Source: Alloprevotella sp. (GTDB lineage: Bacteria > Bacteroidota > Bacteroidia > Bacteroidales > Bacteroidaceae). From it: 64,000 nucleotides of DNA. The notes below the pieces were generated by a model. It was not told the DNA's origin and did not search any database. It saw nothing but the letters and a program-made list of their open reading frames with translations. The DNA lies in NCBI GenBank assembly GCA_017476545.1, contig JAFUZP010000014.1, forward strand, positions 46,882-110,881, in the 5' to 3' direction. The position numbers and the translations under genes were made by a program. Positions 8,341-17,275 of the stretch are shown in pieces; the first letter of the stretch is position 1; each line of letters opens with the position of its first letter.

Positions 8341-9930
8341 ATGATACGTAAGTTCGACTTTCTCGTCATTGGCTCGGGCGTAGCAGGAATGAGCTACGCG
8401 CTGCAGGCCGCCGCATCGGGCAAGGGGCGTGTGGCGCTCGTGTGTAAGACTAGCATAGACGAGGCCAACACGGCCAAAGCGCAAGGCGGCGTGGCCAGCG
8501 TGACCGACCTGGAAAAGGATAACTTTGAGAAACACATACAGGACACCATCGTGGCGGGCGACTATATCAGTGACCCCGCTGCCGTGCGGCAGGTGGTGGA
8601 GAACGCTCCCGAAGGCATACGCCGCCTCGTGGAGTGGGGGGTGCAATTTGACAAGCGTGAGGATGGTTCCTTCGACCTGCACCGCGAAGGCGGCCACTCG
8701 GAGTTCCGCATCCTGCACCACGCGGACGACACGGGTTTCGAGATACAGCGCGGGCTCATTGAGGCCGTGCGCCGTCATCCGGCTATCACGGTTCTGGAGC
8801 ACCACTTTGCCATTGAAATCATCACACAGCACCACTTGGGCGTTACCGTCACGCGGCAGACGCCGGACATAGAGTGCTTCGGTGCTTACGTACTTGACCC
8901 CGATACGAAAAAAGTAGATACCATCCTCTCCCGCGTTACGGTGTTGGCCACGGGTGGCATAGGGGCTATCTATTCATCCACCACCAATCCCGACATCGCC
9001 ACCGGCGACGGCATCGCCATGGCATACCGCGCCAAGGCTACGGTACAGGACATGGAGTTCGTCCAGTTCCATCCTACAGCCCTCTATAACCCGGGCGAGA
9101 CGCATCCCGCCTACCTCATCACGGAAGCCATGCGCGGCTACGGCGGCATCCTGCGCCTGCCAAGCGGTGAGGAATTCATGCAGAAATACGACAAACGCCT
9201 CAGTCTCGCGCCGCGCGACATCGTGGCGCGGGCCATTGACCGCGAGATGAAAATCCACGGTATCGACCATGTCTGCCTCGACGTGCGGCACAAAGATGCT
9301 GACGAGACCCGGAAGCATTTTCCCAACATCTACAAAAAATGTCTCAGCATAGGCATTGACATCACGCGGCAGATGATTCCCGTCGTACCCTGCCAGCACT
9401 ACTTCTGCGGCGGCATTAAGGTGAATCTTGACGGATGTACGAGTATCAAACGCCTTTATGCCATAGGCGAGTGCAGTTGCACGGGTCTCCATGGCGGCAA
9501 CCGCCTCGCTTCCAACTCCCTCATCGAGGCGGTCGTTTATGCTGACACGGCGGCCCGCCACAGCATCGGGCACATAGAAGACTATACCTTCAACGAAAAA
9601 GTCCCCGAATGGAACGATGAGGGAACGATGACCAATGAGGAAAAAGTACTCATCGCACAGGACGTGAAGGAAGTGGGTCAGATAATGTCAGCTTACGTAG
9701 GCATCGTGCGCAGCGACTTGCGCCTGAATCGCGCCTGGACGCGCCTGGATTTGCTTTACGAGGAGACGGAGGAGCTCTTCAAGCGCGTGAAAGCGACCCC
9801 CGACATCTGCGAACTGCGCAACATGATTAACGTGGGCTACCTCATTACCCGGCAGGCCATGGAGCGCAAGGAGAGCCGTGGGCTGCACTACACCCTCGAT
9901 TATCCGCGCCACGCCTACGACCAAAAATAA
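8341..9930 (+). CDS. nadB: L-aspartate oxidase
   Basis: 529 residues, a normal family length. It oxidises L-aspartate to iminoaspartate with FAD in the first step of NAD synthesis; quinolinate synthase (nadA, 16319-17263) uses the product. The N-terminal dinucleotide motif is VIGSGVAGMSYAL (about residues 9-21). Succinate dehydrogenase/fumarate reductase-type signatures follow (AQGGVASV, VLATGGIGAIYSSTTNP, FVQFHPTALY, LHGGNRLASNSLIEA), and a helical C-terminal domain contains LRLNRAW. The ATG follows its promoter box by 45 bases. It is a single gene in its own transcription unit, unlike species where nadA and nadB are neighbours. Confidence 0.95.
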   Translation: MIRKFDFLVIGSGVAGMSYALQAAASGKGRVALVCKTSIDEANTAKAQGGVASVTDLEKDNFEKHIQDTIVAGDYISDPAAVRQVVENAPEGIRRLVEWGVQFDKREDGSFDLHREGGHSEFRILHHADDTGFEIQRGLIEAVRRHPAITVLEHHFAIEIITQHHLGVTVTRQTPDIECFGAYVLDPDTKKVDTILSRVTVLATGGIGAIYSSTTNPDIATGDGIAMAYRAKATVQDMEFVQFHPTALYNPGETHPAYLITEAMRGYGGILRLPSGEEFMQKYDKRLSLAPRDIVARAIDREMKIHGIDHVCLDVRHKDADETRKHFPNIYKKCLSIGIDITRQMIPVVPCQHYFCGGIKVNLDGCTSIKRLYAIGECSCTGLHGGNRLASNSLIEAVVYADTAARHSIGHIEDYTFNEKVPEWNDEGTMTNEEKVLIAQDVKEVGQIMSAYVGIVRSDLRLNRAWTRLDLLYEETEELFKRVKATPDICELRNMINVGYLITRQAMERKESRGLHYTLDYPRHAYDQK

Positions 9931-9982
9931 GTTCGCGCGGCAAAAAACATGGCAGGAGCGGGGATAATTCCGAAAAAAGCCC

Positions 9983-9990
9983 TATATTTG
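9983..9990 (+). promoter_or_regulatory. -7 promoter box for the OmpA-type gene
   Basis: TATATTTG matches TAnnTTTG, 51 bases before the ATG at 10042, in the 111-base gap after nadB. Confidence 0.5.
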
Positions 9991-10041
9991 CGCAACTGAG
10001 ACCGTGAAACGAACAAACAACCAAACTTTTATAATACCATT

Positions 10042-11190
10042 ATGCGACTTAAATCCATCCTCGCAGCAGCTTTGGCCATCGCTATGGCCGCTCCCGCTGC
10101 AGCCCAAAGTCGGCAGGACGAGAACTGGGACAAGGACTACAAGCCTTATCCCTACGCTTTCATCAACCTGCAGGGCGGGGCACAGACAACGTTCACGAAC
10201 TACGATTTCAAGAAACTCATCATGCCGACCGGCGCAGCCCATATCGGCGCGATGTTTTCCCCTGTAGTCGGTGTGCGCGCAGGCGTCAGCGGATGGCGCA
10301 ACAAGGGGGCGTTCAGACAGAACGACCGCACTTATTACTACAACTACGCGAACTACGATGCGGACGTACTCCTTAACGTGTCCAACATCATCTGGCGGGA
10401 GAACTACCACGCACTGAACCTCTACGTCCTTGGCGGCGTGGGCTTACAGTATGCTTGGCACAACAAGAATGTCCTCAACATGGTGAATGCGGGAGAAGTA
10501 CAGGCTCCTTACGCTTGGCGCAACCGCCTTTTCCACAATTTCCGCGCAGGGGCAATGCTTGAAGCCTGCCTGTCAAAGAACATCGCAGTGAACCTTGAGG
10601 TGAACGCGAACAATGTCGGAGACCGCTATAACAGTAAGACTAACGGACACGGAGACTGGCAGATTAACGCGCTGGCGGGTCTTGTGTTCAAATTCGGGCA
10701 CAAGAAAAACCTGCGTCCTGTACCCGTCGTTATCCCTGAACCCGAGCCCGAACCCATCGTAGTGCCCGAGCCGGTCATCGTTGAAGAACCCGTAGTGGAG
10801 CCGCCTAAGCCCGAGCCGAAAGCCGTGGTGAAGCGTGACAACGTGAAACTCCATAAGGTAATTTTCTACGCTATCCGCGTCAGCGACAACGAAGCCTCCA
10901 GTGCCGTCATGAAGGAGGTAGCCGAATTCATGAAGAAGTACAAGGATGTGAAAGTACAGGTAGTGGGCTATGCGGACAAGGGTACTGGCAATGCCAAACT
11001 CAACGCTATGTATGCGCAGAAGCGCGCGGAGAACTTCAAAGAAGACCTCGTAGCCCGGTATGGCGTAGAGGCCGATGTAATCAGCACCGACTCGAAGGGT
11101 GACACCATCCAGCCCTTTGATGAGAACGACAAGAACCGTTGCGTAATCATTGATGCGGAGGGCATCAATGAATACACCGTGTACGAGTAA
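10042..11190 (+). CDS. OmpA-family outer-membrane protein
   Basis: 382 residues. Signal peptide 1-22 (ends AAPAAAQ). Residues about 25-225 are an aromatic-rich beta-barrel with AGVSGWRNKGAF, YVLGGVGLQYAW and a closing GLVFKFGHKKN. A Pro/Glu/Val-rich linker follows (about 232-265, EPEPEP and VPEPVIVEEP). The C-terminal OmpA-like domain (about 270-382) binds peptidoglycan; GYADKGTGNAKLN and QKRAENF hold the Asp and Arg expected to contact diaminopimelate. It should link the outer membrane to the cell wall. The gene has its own promoter and is followed by an intrinsic terminator. Confidence 0.9.
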   Translation: MRLKSILAAALAIAMAAPAAAQSRQDENWDKDYKPYPYAFINLQGGAQTTFTNYDFKKLIMPTGAAHIGAMFSPVVGVRAGVSGWRNKGAFRQNDRTYYYNYANYDADVLLNVSNIIWRENYHALNLYVLGGVGLQYAWHNKNVLNMVNAGEVQAPYAWRNRLFHNFRAGAMLEACLSKNIAVNLEVNANNVGDRYNSKTNGHGDWQINALAGLVFKFGHKKNLRPVPVVIPEPEPEPIVVPEPVIVEEPVVEPPKPEPKAVVKRDNVKLHKVIFYAIRVSDNEASSAVMKEVAEFMKKYKDVKVQVVGYADKGTGNAKLNAMYAQKRAENFKEDLVARYGVEADVISTDSKGDTIQPFDENDKNRCVIIDAEGINEYTVYE

Positions 11191-11215
11191 GCGGACGCAT
11201 CACTACAAAAAAAGC

Positions 11216-11257
11216 GGAGCGGGGCGCAGCGCAGACTGCACTCCGCTCCAACTTTTT
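11216..11257 (+). terminator. Intrinsic terminator after the OmpA-type gene
   Basis: GGAGCGG at 11216-11222 pairs with CCGCTCC at 11243-11249, followed by AACTTTTT. An A run upstream could let it work on the other strand too. Confidence 0.6.
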
Positions 11258-11302
11258 AGAAATATCCGTCGCACAAAAACTGCGTGGAACGCGAAAAATC
11301 CG

Positions 11303-11310
11303 TACCTTTG
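11303..11310 (+). promoter_or_regulatory. -7 promoter box for the EEP gene and hisS
   Basis: TACCTTTG matches TAnnTTTG, 24 bases before the ATG at 11334. It probably drives both the phosphohydrolase gene and hisS, which follows after 9 bases. Confidence 0.5.
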
Positions 11311-11333
11311 CAGCCATAGAAGACAAATACACC

Positions 11334-12449
11334 ATGAGAAAAGTAATCCTCACGCTGGCCGCTATCTTCCTGGCCACCGCTCTATCCGCCCAGAACGGCG
11401 GGAAGCGCTATGCCCTCTATGGCATCTGTTTCTACAACCTCGAGAATCTGTTTGACACCATCCACGATGCAGGAAAGAATGACTATGAGTACCTGCCCGA
11501 CGGAGCCAATAAGTGGGGTGCCATGAAGTACGCGAACAAACTGAAAAACATGGCCAAAGTTCTTTCTGAGTTATGCCGCGACAAACTCCCGGGCGGCCCT
11601 GCTGTCGTGGGAGTCAGCGAGGTGGAGAACCGCCGCGTGCTTGAAGATCTACTGAGGCAGCCCGCCTTGGCCGGACAGGGCTGGCAGATTGTGCACGAGG
11701 ACGGGCCGGACCGCCGTGGCGTGGAGTGCGCATTCTTTTACAACCCTCGTCTTTTCAAATATGAGGGGCACCAGCTCGTGCCCTACTACTACAAAGACCC
11801 TGAACAGCCCGACGTGGATCTCGGTTTCTACGAGGATACGAACGGGAAAGTCGTGGCCTACAAAGAACTGCGCGGCGACACGACACACATCACCCGAGGC
11901 TTCCTCGTTATGAGTGGTACGCTTGCGGGCGAAAAGACGCACTGCATTGTCTGCCACTGGCCCAGTCGCTTCGCAGGGAGTCCCGTCCGGGAACGCGCCG
12001 GTGAGCAGGTACGTGCCTTGAAGGACGCTTTGCTGCGTCAGGACCCGGGCTGCCACGTTATCATCATGGGCGACATGAACGACGACCCCAAGGATAAGAG
12101 TATGAGCGAGGCACTTGGTTGCAAGCACAAGGTGAAAGATGTCAAGGGAGACGGGGATATGTATAACCCATGGTGGGATATGCTCTACAAAGTCGGCCAG
12201 GGAACACTCCTCTATAACGGGAAGTGGAATCTTTTCGACCAGATAGTATTCAATGGAAACCTGTTGCACGATGCGGACGCTCAGACGCTGCAATTCTACC
12301 GGAACGAAATTTTCCTCCGGGACTACCTCTTGCAGCAGGAAGGCCGCTATAAGGGCAACCCGCTCCGCACGCAGGCCGGTGGGACGTGGCTCAACGGCTA
12401 CAGCGACCACCTGCCCACAATGATCTACCTTAAGAAAGAAGTGAAATAA
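11334..12449 (+). CDS. Secreted endonuclease/exonuclease/phosphatase (EEP) family protein
   Basis: 371 residues with a signal peptide (1-20, ends ALSAQ). EEP-fold signatures appear in order: FYNLENLFD (metal and substrate site), GVSEVENR (the catalytic Glu strand), DGPDRRGVECAFFY, HWPSR, GDMNDDP and, near the end, GYSDHLP with the catalytic Asp-His pair. These enzymes cleave phosphodiesters in DNA, RNA or lipid and sugar phosphates; the substrate cannot be told from sequence. The signal peptide places it outside the cytoplasm, so DNA repair is unlikely and extracellular nuclease or phosphatase work is favoured. It lies 9 bases upstream of hisS. Confidence 0.85.
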   Translation: MRKVILTLAAIFLATALSAQNGGKRYALYGICFYNLENLFDTIHDAGKNDYEYLPDGANKWGAMKYANKLKNMAKVLSELCRDKLPGGPAVVGVSEVENRRVLEDLLRQPALAGQGWQIVHEDGPDRRGVECAFFYNPRLFKYEGHQLVPYYYKDPEQPDVDLGFYEDTNGKVVAYKELRGDTTHITRGFLVMSGTLAGEKTHCIVCHWPSRFAGSPVRERAGEQVRALKDALLRQDPGCHVIIMGDMNDDPKDKSMSEALGCKHKVKDVKGDGDMYNPWWDMLYKVGQGTLLYNGKWNLFDQIVFNGNLLHDADAQTLQFYRNEIFLRDYLLQQEGRYKGNPLRTQAGGTWLNGYSDHLPTMIYLKKEVK

Positions 12450-12458
12450 GCTCATAAG

Positions 12459-13832
12459 ATGAAACCAAGTATCCCTAAAGGAACGCGCGACTTCGGCCCG
12501 GTCGAGACGGCGCGGCGCAACTATATTTTCAACACAATCCGCGACGTGTATGCTCTACACGGCTTCCGGCAGATAGAAACCCCCGCCTTAGAGAACCTCT
12601 CCACGCTGTTGGGGAAATACGGGGAGGAGGGTGACAAGCTACTCTTCAAGGTGTTGAACTCGGGAGACTTCCTTTCAAAAGTCACGGACGCGGAGCTTGC
12701 GGAGCGTGACATCCCCCGTCTCGCCGCCCGCATCTGTGAGAAGGGACTGCGCTACGACCTCACAGTTCCTTTTGCCCGCTATGTCGTGCAGCACCGCGAG
12801 GAGTTGCAAATGCCCTTCAAGCGGTACCAAATACAGCCCGTCTGGCGCGCTGACCGCCCGCAAAAGGGGCGTTACCGCGAATTTTACCAGTGCGACGCGG
12901 ATGTTGTCGGCTCGGATTCGCTGCTGAACGAGGTGGAATTGGTACAAATCATGGACGACGTATTCCGCCGTTTCGGTATCCGCGTAAGCATTAAGCTCAA
13001 CAACCGGAAAATTCTCACGGGCATCGCGGAAGTCATGGGTGCGGCAGACAAAATAATCGCTATCACGGTAGCCATCGATAAACTGGACAAAATAGGCCTT
13101 GACGCTGTGAACGAAGAGCTTAGGACGGCAGGTATCTGCGACGATGCTATTGCCAAATTGCAGCCTGTCATCGGGTTAGCCGGCACAAACGAGGAGAAAC
13201 TTCGGACCATGCGGGCTGTACTGAAAGACTCCGAGGTGGGGCTCAAGGGCTTGGATGAGGTGGAATTTGTCCTCAACGCATTGGAAGCGCTGCCACGTCC
13301 CGCCGATGGAAGCAGCCGCAATGCTGTGGAACTGGATCTTACCTTAGCACGCGGGCTGAATTACTATACGGGTTGCATCTTTGAGGTGAAGGCGTTGGAC
13401 GTAGAGATAGGCAGCATAACGGGCGGTGGACGCTACGACAACCTCACCGGCATATTTGGGCTGCCCGGTCTCAGCGGTGTGGGTATCTCATTTGGAGCCG
13501 ACCGTATTTACGACGTACTCACCCAGCTTGACCTCTTCCCCGCCGAGGCGGCACAGAGTGTCCGTGTGTTATTCCTTAACTTCGGTGCGCAGGAAGTGGC
13601 CCGCTGTCTGGTTCTCGCGCAAATGGTCCGTGCGGCAGGCGTTCCCGCCGAGGTGTACCCCGACACTGTCAAGATGAAAAAGCAGATGGCCTATGCCAAC
13701 GCGCTCGGCGTACCGTTCGTTGCCATCGTCGGCGAGGATGAGCTGCGGCGCGATATCGTGGCGCTCAAGGATATGCGTAGCGGCGAGCAGCGCGAAGTGG
13801 CGGCTGGCGGATTGCTCGCTGCCATAAGTTAA
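12459..13832 (+). CDS. hisS: Histidyl-tRNA synthetase
   Basis: 457 residues, close to bacterial HisRS. It charges tRNA-His in the cytoplasm. The N-terminus [14 protein letters not shown] is typical. Class II motif regions are [28 protein letters not shown] (motif 2) and [11 protein letters not shown] (motif 3). The histidine-binding stretches [15 protein letters not shown] and GGGRYDNL are present. The C-terminal anticodon-binding domain spans about 360-457 (VRVLFLNFG to VALKDM). It is co-transcribed with the upstream EEP gene and ends at a bidirectional terminator. Confidence 0.97.
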   Translation: MKPSIPKGTRDFGPVETARRNYIFNTIRDVYALHGFRQIETPALENLSTLLGKYGEEGDKLLFKVLNSGDFLSKVTDAELAERDIPRLAARICEKGLRYDLTVPFARYVVQHREELQMPFKRYQIQPVWRADRPQKGRYREFYQCDADVVGSDSLLNEVELVQIMDDVFRRFGIRVSIKLNNRKILTGIAEVMGAADKIIAITVAIDKLDKIGLDAVNEELRTAGICDDAIAKLQPVIGLAGTNEEKLRTMRAVLKDSEVGLKGLDEVEFVLNALEALPRPADGSSRNAVELDLTLARGLNYYTGCIFEVKALDVEIGSITGGGRYDNLTGIFGLPGLSGVGISFGADRIYDVLTQLDLFPAEAAQSVRVLFLNFGAQEVARCLVLAQMVRAAGVPAEVYPDTVKMKKQMAYANALGVPFVAIVGEDELRRDIVALKDMRSGEQREVAAGGLLAAIS

Positions 13833-13855
13833 TCGTTTATTGTATGGCGGATGAT

Positions 13856-13884
13856 AAAGGGCGGCCCCTATGGGTCGTCCTTTT
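13856..13884. terminator. Bidirectional terminator between hisS and the helicase gene
   Basis: An AAAGG arm and GCGGCCC (13856-13867) pair with GGGTCGTCC and TTTT (13872-13884) over a CTAT loop, with two G-U pairs. T runs flank it on both strands. It overlaps the stop codon of the helicase gene on the minus strand. Confidence 0.65.
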
Positions 13885-16006
13885 GTTGCGGCGGTAGGCC
13901 GGCGCGGTGTTGCTGGCAGAACGTTTGCACGATGCGGAGCAGTTGCGCGCCATAGCGTTCAACTTTCGCTTTCCCCAGCCCCGGAATGCGTTGCAGGGCG
14001 GCGGGTGTTTCCGGGAGGAGGTTGGCTACGCCCAGCAGGGCTTTTTGCTGCAATATGAAGTGGGCCGGGAGCCCTTCTTCCCGCATCTGTTCCCGCCGCC
14101 AGTCCGTCAGAGCTTTGAAGAGGGCGGGGTAGCGGATGTCGGAAGGCACTTCTAATTTCGTCGCCGTGCGGGTTTTCTTTGTTTTGTCCGTGTCAGGGGT
14201 GGCCTCGGCCCGGGCCAGCACGGCAAAACGGCGGCGTTGGTAGCGGTCCAGTACGACCCCTTCCGCAGCGACATAGCGCAGGAGGGCTACGCGGTGCCCG
14301 AGACTCTCGTTTAAGGCGGCTAATGCCTCTGTCGCGCGCCGTGCTACTTGTTTGTTGTCGGTCGGTAAAGACGTTTCTTCTGTCAGGTGGCGCAATCCCG
14401 ACAGTTCCTTGGCAAAATAATCCGCCCCTTTGCGCAGACGTTCCTGCAAGGTGTCGTCCGCCGCATGGTCTGCGGAGCCGCCCACTAGGCGGCGGTACTG
14501 CACCCGGAACCGCTCACTTACGGTTACTACCCTTTCCTCAAACTCCGCCAGCTGTGTGCGCCAAGTTGTGAGTACCTGCGGATAGAGGCGGTAAAAGTGC
14601 TCCTCCATGATGCGGAGCAGGGTGCCTGCCTGGGCCGCCAGTGGGGCGAAGCCGAAGAGTTCGTCAAGCAGTCCGAGGTAGAACTGCTGGCGGAAAGCGC
14701 GCAGCATTGCCCCGTCCGGCGTGCGCTGTGCGAGACGGCGGGAAAAGTCGCCCACTGAGGCATCATTGATGATGGCGGACTGCGGTATAGGTGCGCTAAG
14801 GATAAGCCCCTCCAGCGTGCGGCAACGGCTCAGTGCCACATAGGTCTGTCCGTGCGAGAAGGCGGCATGGACATCAATGAGGGCGCGGTCGAACGTGAGT
14901 CCCTGGCTCTTGTGAACAGTAATGGCCCAGGCCAGTTTAACAGGGAATTGCCGGAAAAGCCCTTCCACGTGCTCCTCGATTTCCCCTGTCTGGTCGTTCA
15001 AGGCGTAGCGCGTGCTGGTCCATTCCACCTGCGGCACGTCAATTTCCGTATCTTCCCCTGTGAGGCGCACGCGGAAGCCTGTCTCGCTGATGGCCGACAC
15101 CTCGCCGATGGAACCGTTGACGTAGCGGTGCTCCGTGTCGTTCTTTACGAACATGACTTGTGCGCCCCGCTTCAGGACAAGGCGTTCCTCCGTCGGGAAG
15201 GACGAAGCGGCGAACTGTCCCTGCACATCCGCCTCGTAAATGTGTTCCGGGCCGGGCAGGCGGGCCAGTTCCCGGCGGTTCGTTTCCTGTGCCTGCCGGT
15301 TGTGCGTCACGAGTCGGATGCAACCGTCACCCTGCCGGGGCGTATAGCCCGGCACATAGCGGCAGTTCAGTTTGTGCAACACGGCCTCGTTGATTTGGTT
15401 CTCGCGGACGCTGTTAAGCAAGTGGAGGAAATCCGCGTCTTGCTGCCGATAGACGCGCTGCAGCTCTATGGTCACGTAGTCCGTTTGGCGCAGGGCGAGG
15501 CTGCTGAAGAAAAAGGGAGTTTCGTAGTACTGCCGCAGCAGTTGCCACTCCTCCCCCTGTGCCACGGGCGGAAGCTGCTGCAAGTCGCCGATCATCACGA
15601 GTTGCACGCCGCCGAAGGGGCGGGTATGGTCGCGGTAACGCCGCAGCATGGAGTCAATGCGGTCCAGTAAGTCGGCGCGCACCATGGAAATCTCGTCAAT
15701 GACGAGTGTGTCAATGCTCCTGACTAAGCGCACTTTCTGCCGTGTCAGGCTGAAATCCTTCGCCGCATACCGTGCGCCGGGGACGTAGGGGGCGAAGGGA
15801 AACTGGAAGAAGGAGTGGATAGTCTGTCCTCCTGCGTTGATAGCGGCGATACCCGTGGGCGCAAGGATTACGACACGCTTCGGTGCCTGGGTGGCGACGG
15901 CGCGCAGGAAGGTTGTCTTCCCCGTCCCGGCGCGTCCCGTCAGGAACAGGTGGCGGTCGGTATGCTCCACTATTTCCCGCGCGATGCGGAGTTCTTCGTT
16001 ATCCAT
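13868..16006 (-). CDS. Pif1/RecD-like helicase with C-terminal HRDC domain
   Basis: 712 residues from the chosen start. The frame is open further upstream (to 16114), but a full promoter lies at 16037-16068, so the ATG at 16004-16006 (MDNEELRIA) is the start. Walker A is LTGRAGTGKTT, Walker B LVIDEISMVRAD, then MIGDLQQLPP. The UvrD_C_2-like motif VHKSQGLTFDRA and YVALSRCRTLEGL follow, as in Pif1 and RecD2 helicases. The C-terminal ~80 residues (ALTDWRREQMREEG to IPGLGKAKVERYG) form an HRDC nucleic-acid-binding domain, known from RecQ. A DNA helicase role in replication or recombination is likely. Confidence 0.88.
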   Translation of the reverse strand: MDNEELRIAREIVEHTDRHLFLTGRAGTGKTTFLRAVATQAPKRVVILAPTGIAAINAGGQTIHSFFQFPFAPYVPGARYAAKDFSLTRQKVRLVRSIDTLVIDEISMVRADLLDRIDSMLRRYRDHTRPFGGVQLVMIGDLQQLPPVAQGEEWQLLRQYYETPFFFSSLALRQTDYVTIELQRVYRQQDADFLHLLNSVRENQINEAVLHKLNCRYVPGYTPRQGDGCIRLVTHNRQAQETNRRELARLPGPEHIYEADVQGQFAASSFPTEERLVLKRGAQVMFVKNDTEHRYVNGSIGEVSAISETGFRVRLTGEDTEIDVPQVEWTSTRYALNDQTGEIEEHVEGLFRQFPVKLAWAITVHKSQGLTFDRALIDVHAAFSHGQTYVALSRCRTLEGLILSAPIPQSAIINDASVGDFSRRLAQRTPDGAMLRAFRQQFYLGLLDELFGFAPLAAQAGTLLRIMEEHFYRLYPQVLTTWRTQLAEFEERVVTVSERFRVQYRRLVGGSADHAADDTLQERLRKGADYFAKELSGLRHLTEETSLPTDNKQVARRATEALAALNESLGHRVALLRYVAAEGVVLDRYQRRRFAVLARAEATPDTDKTKKTRTATKLEVPSDIRYPALFKALTDWRREQMREEGLPAHFILQQKALLGVANLLPETPAALQRIPGLGKAKVERYGAQLLRIVQTFCQQHRAGLPPQQKDDP

Positions 16007-16036
16007 GCGTCTTGGTTTACTGGTTTGGGCTTGTTG

Positions 16037-16068
16037 CAAAGGTAAAAGGGGCGGCGGAGAAAAGCAAA
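16037..16068 (-). promoter_or_regulatory. Promoter of the Pif1-like helicase gene
   Basis: The minus strand has TTTG (16065-16068), 20 bases, then TACCTTTG (16037-16044), matching the Bacteroidota promoter layout. It lies 30 bases before the ATG at 16006 and rules out the longer upstream reading frame. The rest of the gap to nadA (16319) holds repeat array 2. Confidence 0.75.
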
Positions 16069-16175
16069 CCGCCGGCACAAAGAATTGTCCGAAGCGGCCT
16101 GATGCATACCGCATCGGGCCGCTTTGCCTGCGTCCGGCGGGGGGCGGAAGGTGCTGGCCGCTGCGCCAATTCTCT

Positions 16176-16263
16176 TACCCTTAGGGTTGCGGCGAGCTAA
16201 CCCTAGGGGTAGTCACTCGTAACCCTGCGGTTAGTTTGTCGTAACCCTATGGGTAATTCCGCG
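16176..16263. repeat. 22-bp intergenic palindrome array 2 (4 units, forward orientation)
   Basis: Units start at 16176, 16198, 16220 and 16242, all 22 bp apart. Palindrome variants include TAACCCTAGGGGTA, TAACCCTGCGGTTA and TAACCCTATGGGTA; one spacer is GTTTGTCG. The array lies between the nadA stop and the helicase promoter, both on the minus strand. Confidence 0.9.
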
Positions 16264-16318
16264 CAGGGCTGTGTACCCGTGCGTTTATCCCCGCACCGGA
16301 AAACGGAGAGGGGTGGGG

Positions 16319-17263
16319 TCAGAGGCCGAGACGGGCGGAGATGTCCAGCATCCGCTTGATGGGGCGCAAGGCTTTGCGGCGTACTTCGGCAGGCACGTCC
16401 ACCTCGGGCGTTTCTTCCAGAAGGCAGCGGTGGAGCTTATCCAGTGTGTTTAGGCGCATATAGGCGCACTCGTTGCAGGCGCAGCCCACTTCGCCGCTCA
16501 CTTCGGGGGGCACGGGGATGAACGTCTTGCCGGGTGCTTGCTTCTTCATCTCATGCAGGATGCCACTCTCTGTCACGACGATAAATTCCGTCTCTTCGGA
16601 GTGTACGGCATGTTTGAGGAGTTTCGCAGTAGAACCTACCACGTCGGCCATCTGTAGCACAGGGGCCTTGCACTCAGGGTGTGCCAGTACCTTGGCATTG
16701 GGATAGGCGGCTTTTAGTTCCAATATCTTGGTTACGGAAAAGCGTTCGTGGACGTGGCAGGCACCGTCCCAGAGCAGCATCTGGCGGCCCGTCAGGTCAT
16801 TAAGGTAGCTGCCCAGGTTGCGGTCGGGTCCGAAGATGAGTGGCTGGTCCTTAGGGAAGCTGTCCACGATTTGCCGCGCGTTGGTGCTGGTGACGACCAC
16901 GTCCGTGACGGCTTTCACAGCCGCCGAGGTGTTCACGTAGGAGACTACCTTGTGGTCGGGGTGGGCGCGGACGAATGCGGCGAACTCCTCGGCCGGGCAG
17001 CTCTCTGCCAGGGAGCAGGAGGCTGCGGGGTCGGGGATGAGCACCTTTTTCCCGGGGCATAGAATCTTGCAGGTCTCGGCCATGAAGTGTACACCGCACA
17101 TGACGATGATGCGTGCGTCGGTTTTGGCGGCCTGTTGTGCAAGCCCAAGGCTGTCGCCCACAAAGTCTGCAACGTCCTGGACAGCACCTTCCGTATAATA
17201 GTGGGCAAGGATGACGGCTTCCTTCTCGCGGGCCAGCCGCCGGATTTCTTCGGATAAATTCAT
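16319..17263 (-). CDS. nadA: Quinolinate synthase A
   Basis: 314 residues. It condenses iminoaspartate (from NadB) with dihydroxyacetone phosphate to quinolinate for NAD synthesis and needs a [4Fe-4S] cluster. Conserved stretches are ILAHYYT, VGDSLGLAQQAA, IIVMCGVHFMAET and VIPDPAA-like LIPDPAASCSLAESCP, then EFIVVTESGILHEM and GEVGCACNECAYMRLNTL. Cysteines in MCGVHF, in the middle domain and in CNEC supply the cluster ligands. It is the last gene of a minus-strand operon, 12 bases after the nucleoside kinase gene. nadB is about 6 kb away in another unit. Confidence 0.95.
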   Translation of the reverse strand: MNLSEEIRRLAREKEAVILAHYYTEGAVQDVADFVGDSLGLAQQAAKTDARIIVMCGVHFMAETCKILCPGKKVLIPDPAASCSLAESCPAEEFAAFVRAHPDHKVVSYVNTSAAVKAVTDVVVTSTNARQIVDSFPKDQPLIFGPDRNLGSYLNDLTGRQMLLWDGACHVHERFSVTKILELKAAYPNAKVLAHPECKAPVLQMADVVGSTAKLLKHAVHSEETEFIVVTESGILHEMKKQAPGKTFIPVPPEVSGEVGCACNECAYMRLNTLDKLHRCLLEETPEVDVPAEVRRKALRPIKRMLDISARLGL

Positions 17264-17275
17264 GGTGAAGCAAGT

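Noticed and set aside
13868-16114. Longer helicase start at 16114
   Set aside because: The extra 36 residues overlap a full TTTG-N20-TACCTTTG promoter; the ATG at 16006 fits better.
16176-16263. Telomere-like repeat, because of TTAGGG/CCCTAA content
   Set aside because: The clusters are internal, short, palindromic and separated by spacers; there is no sign of a linear chromosome end.
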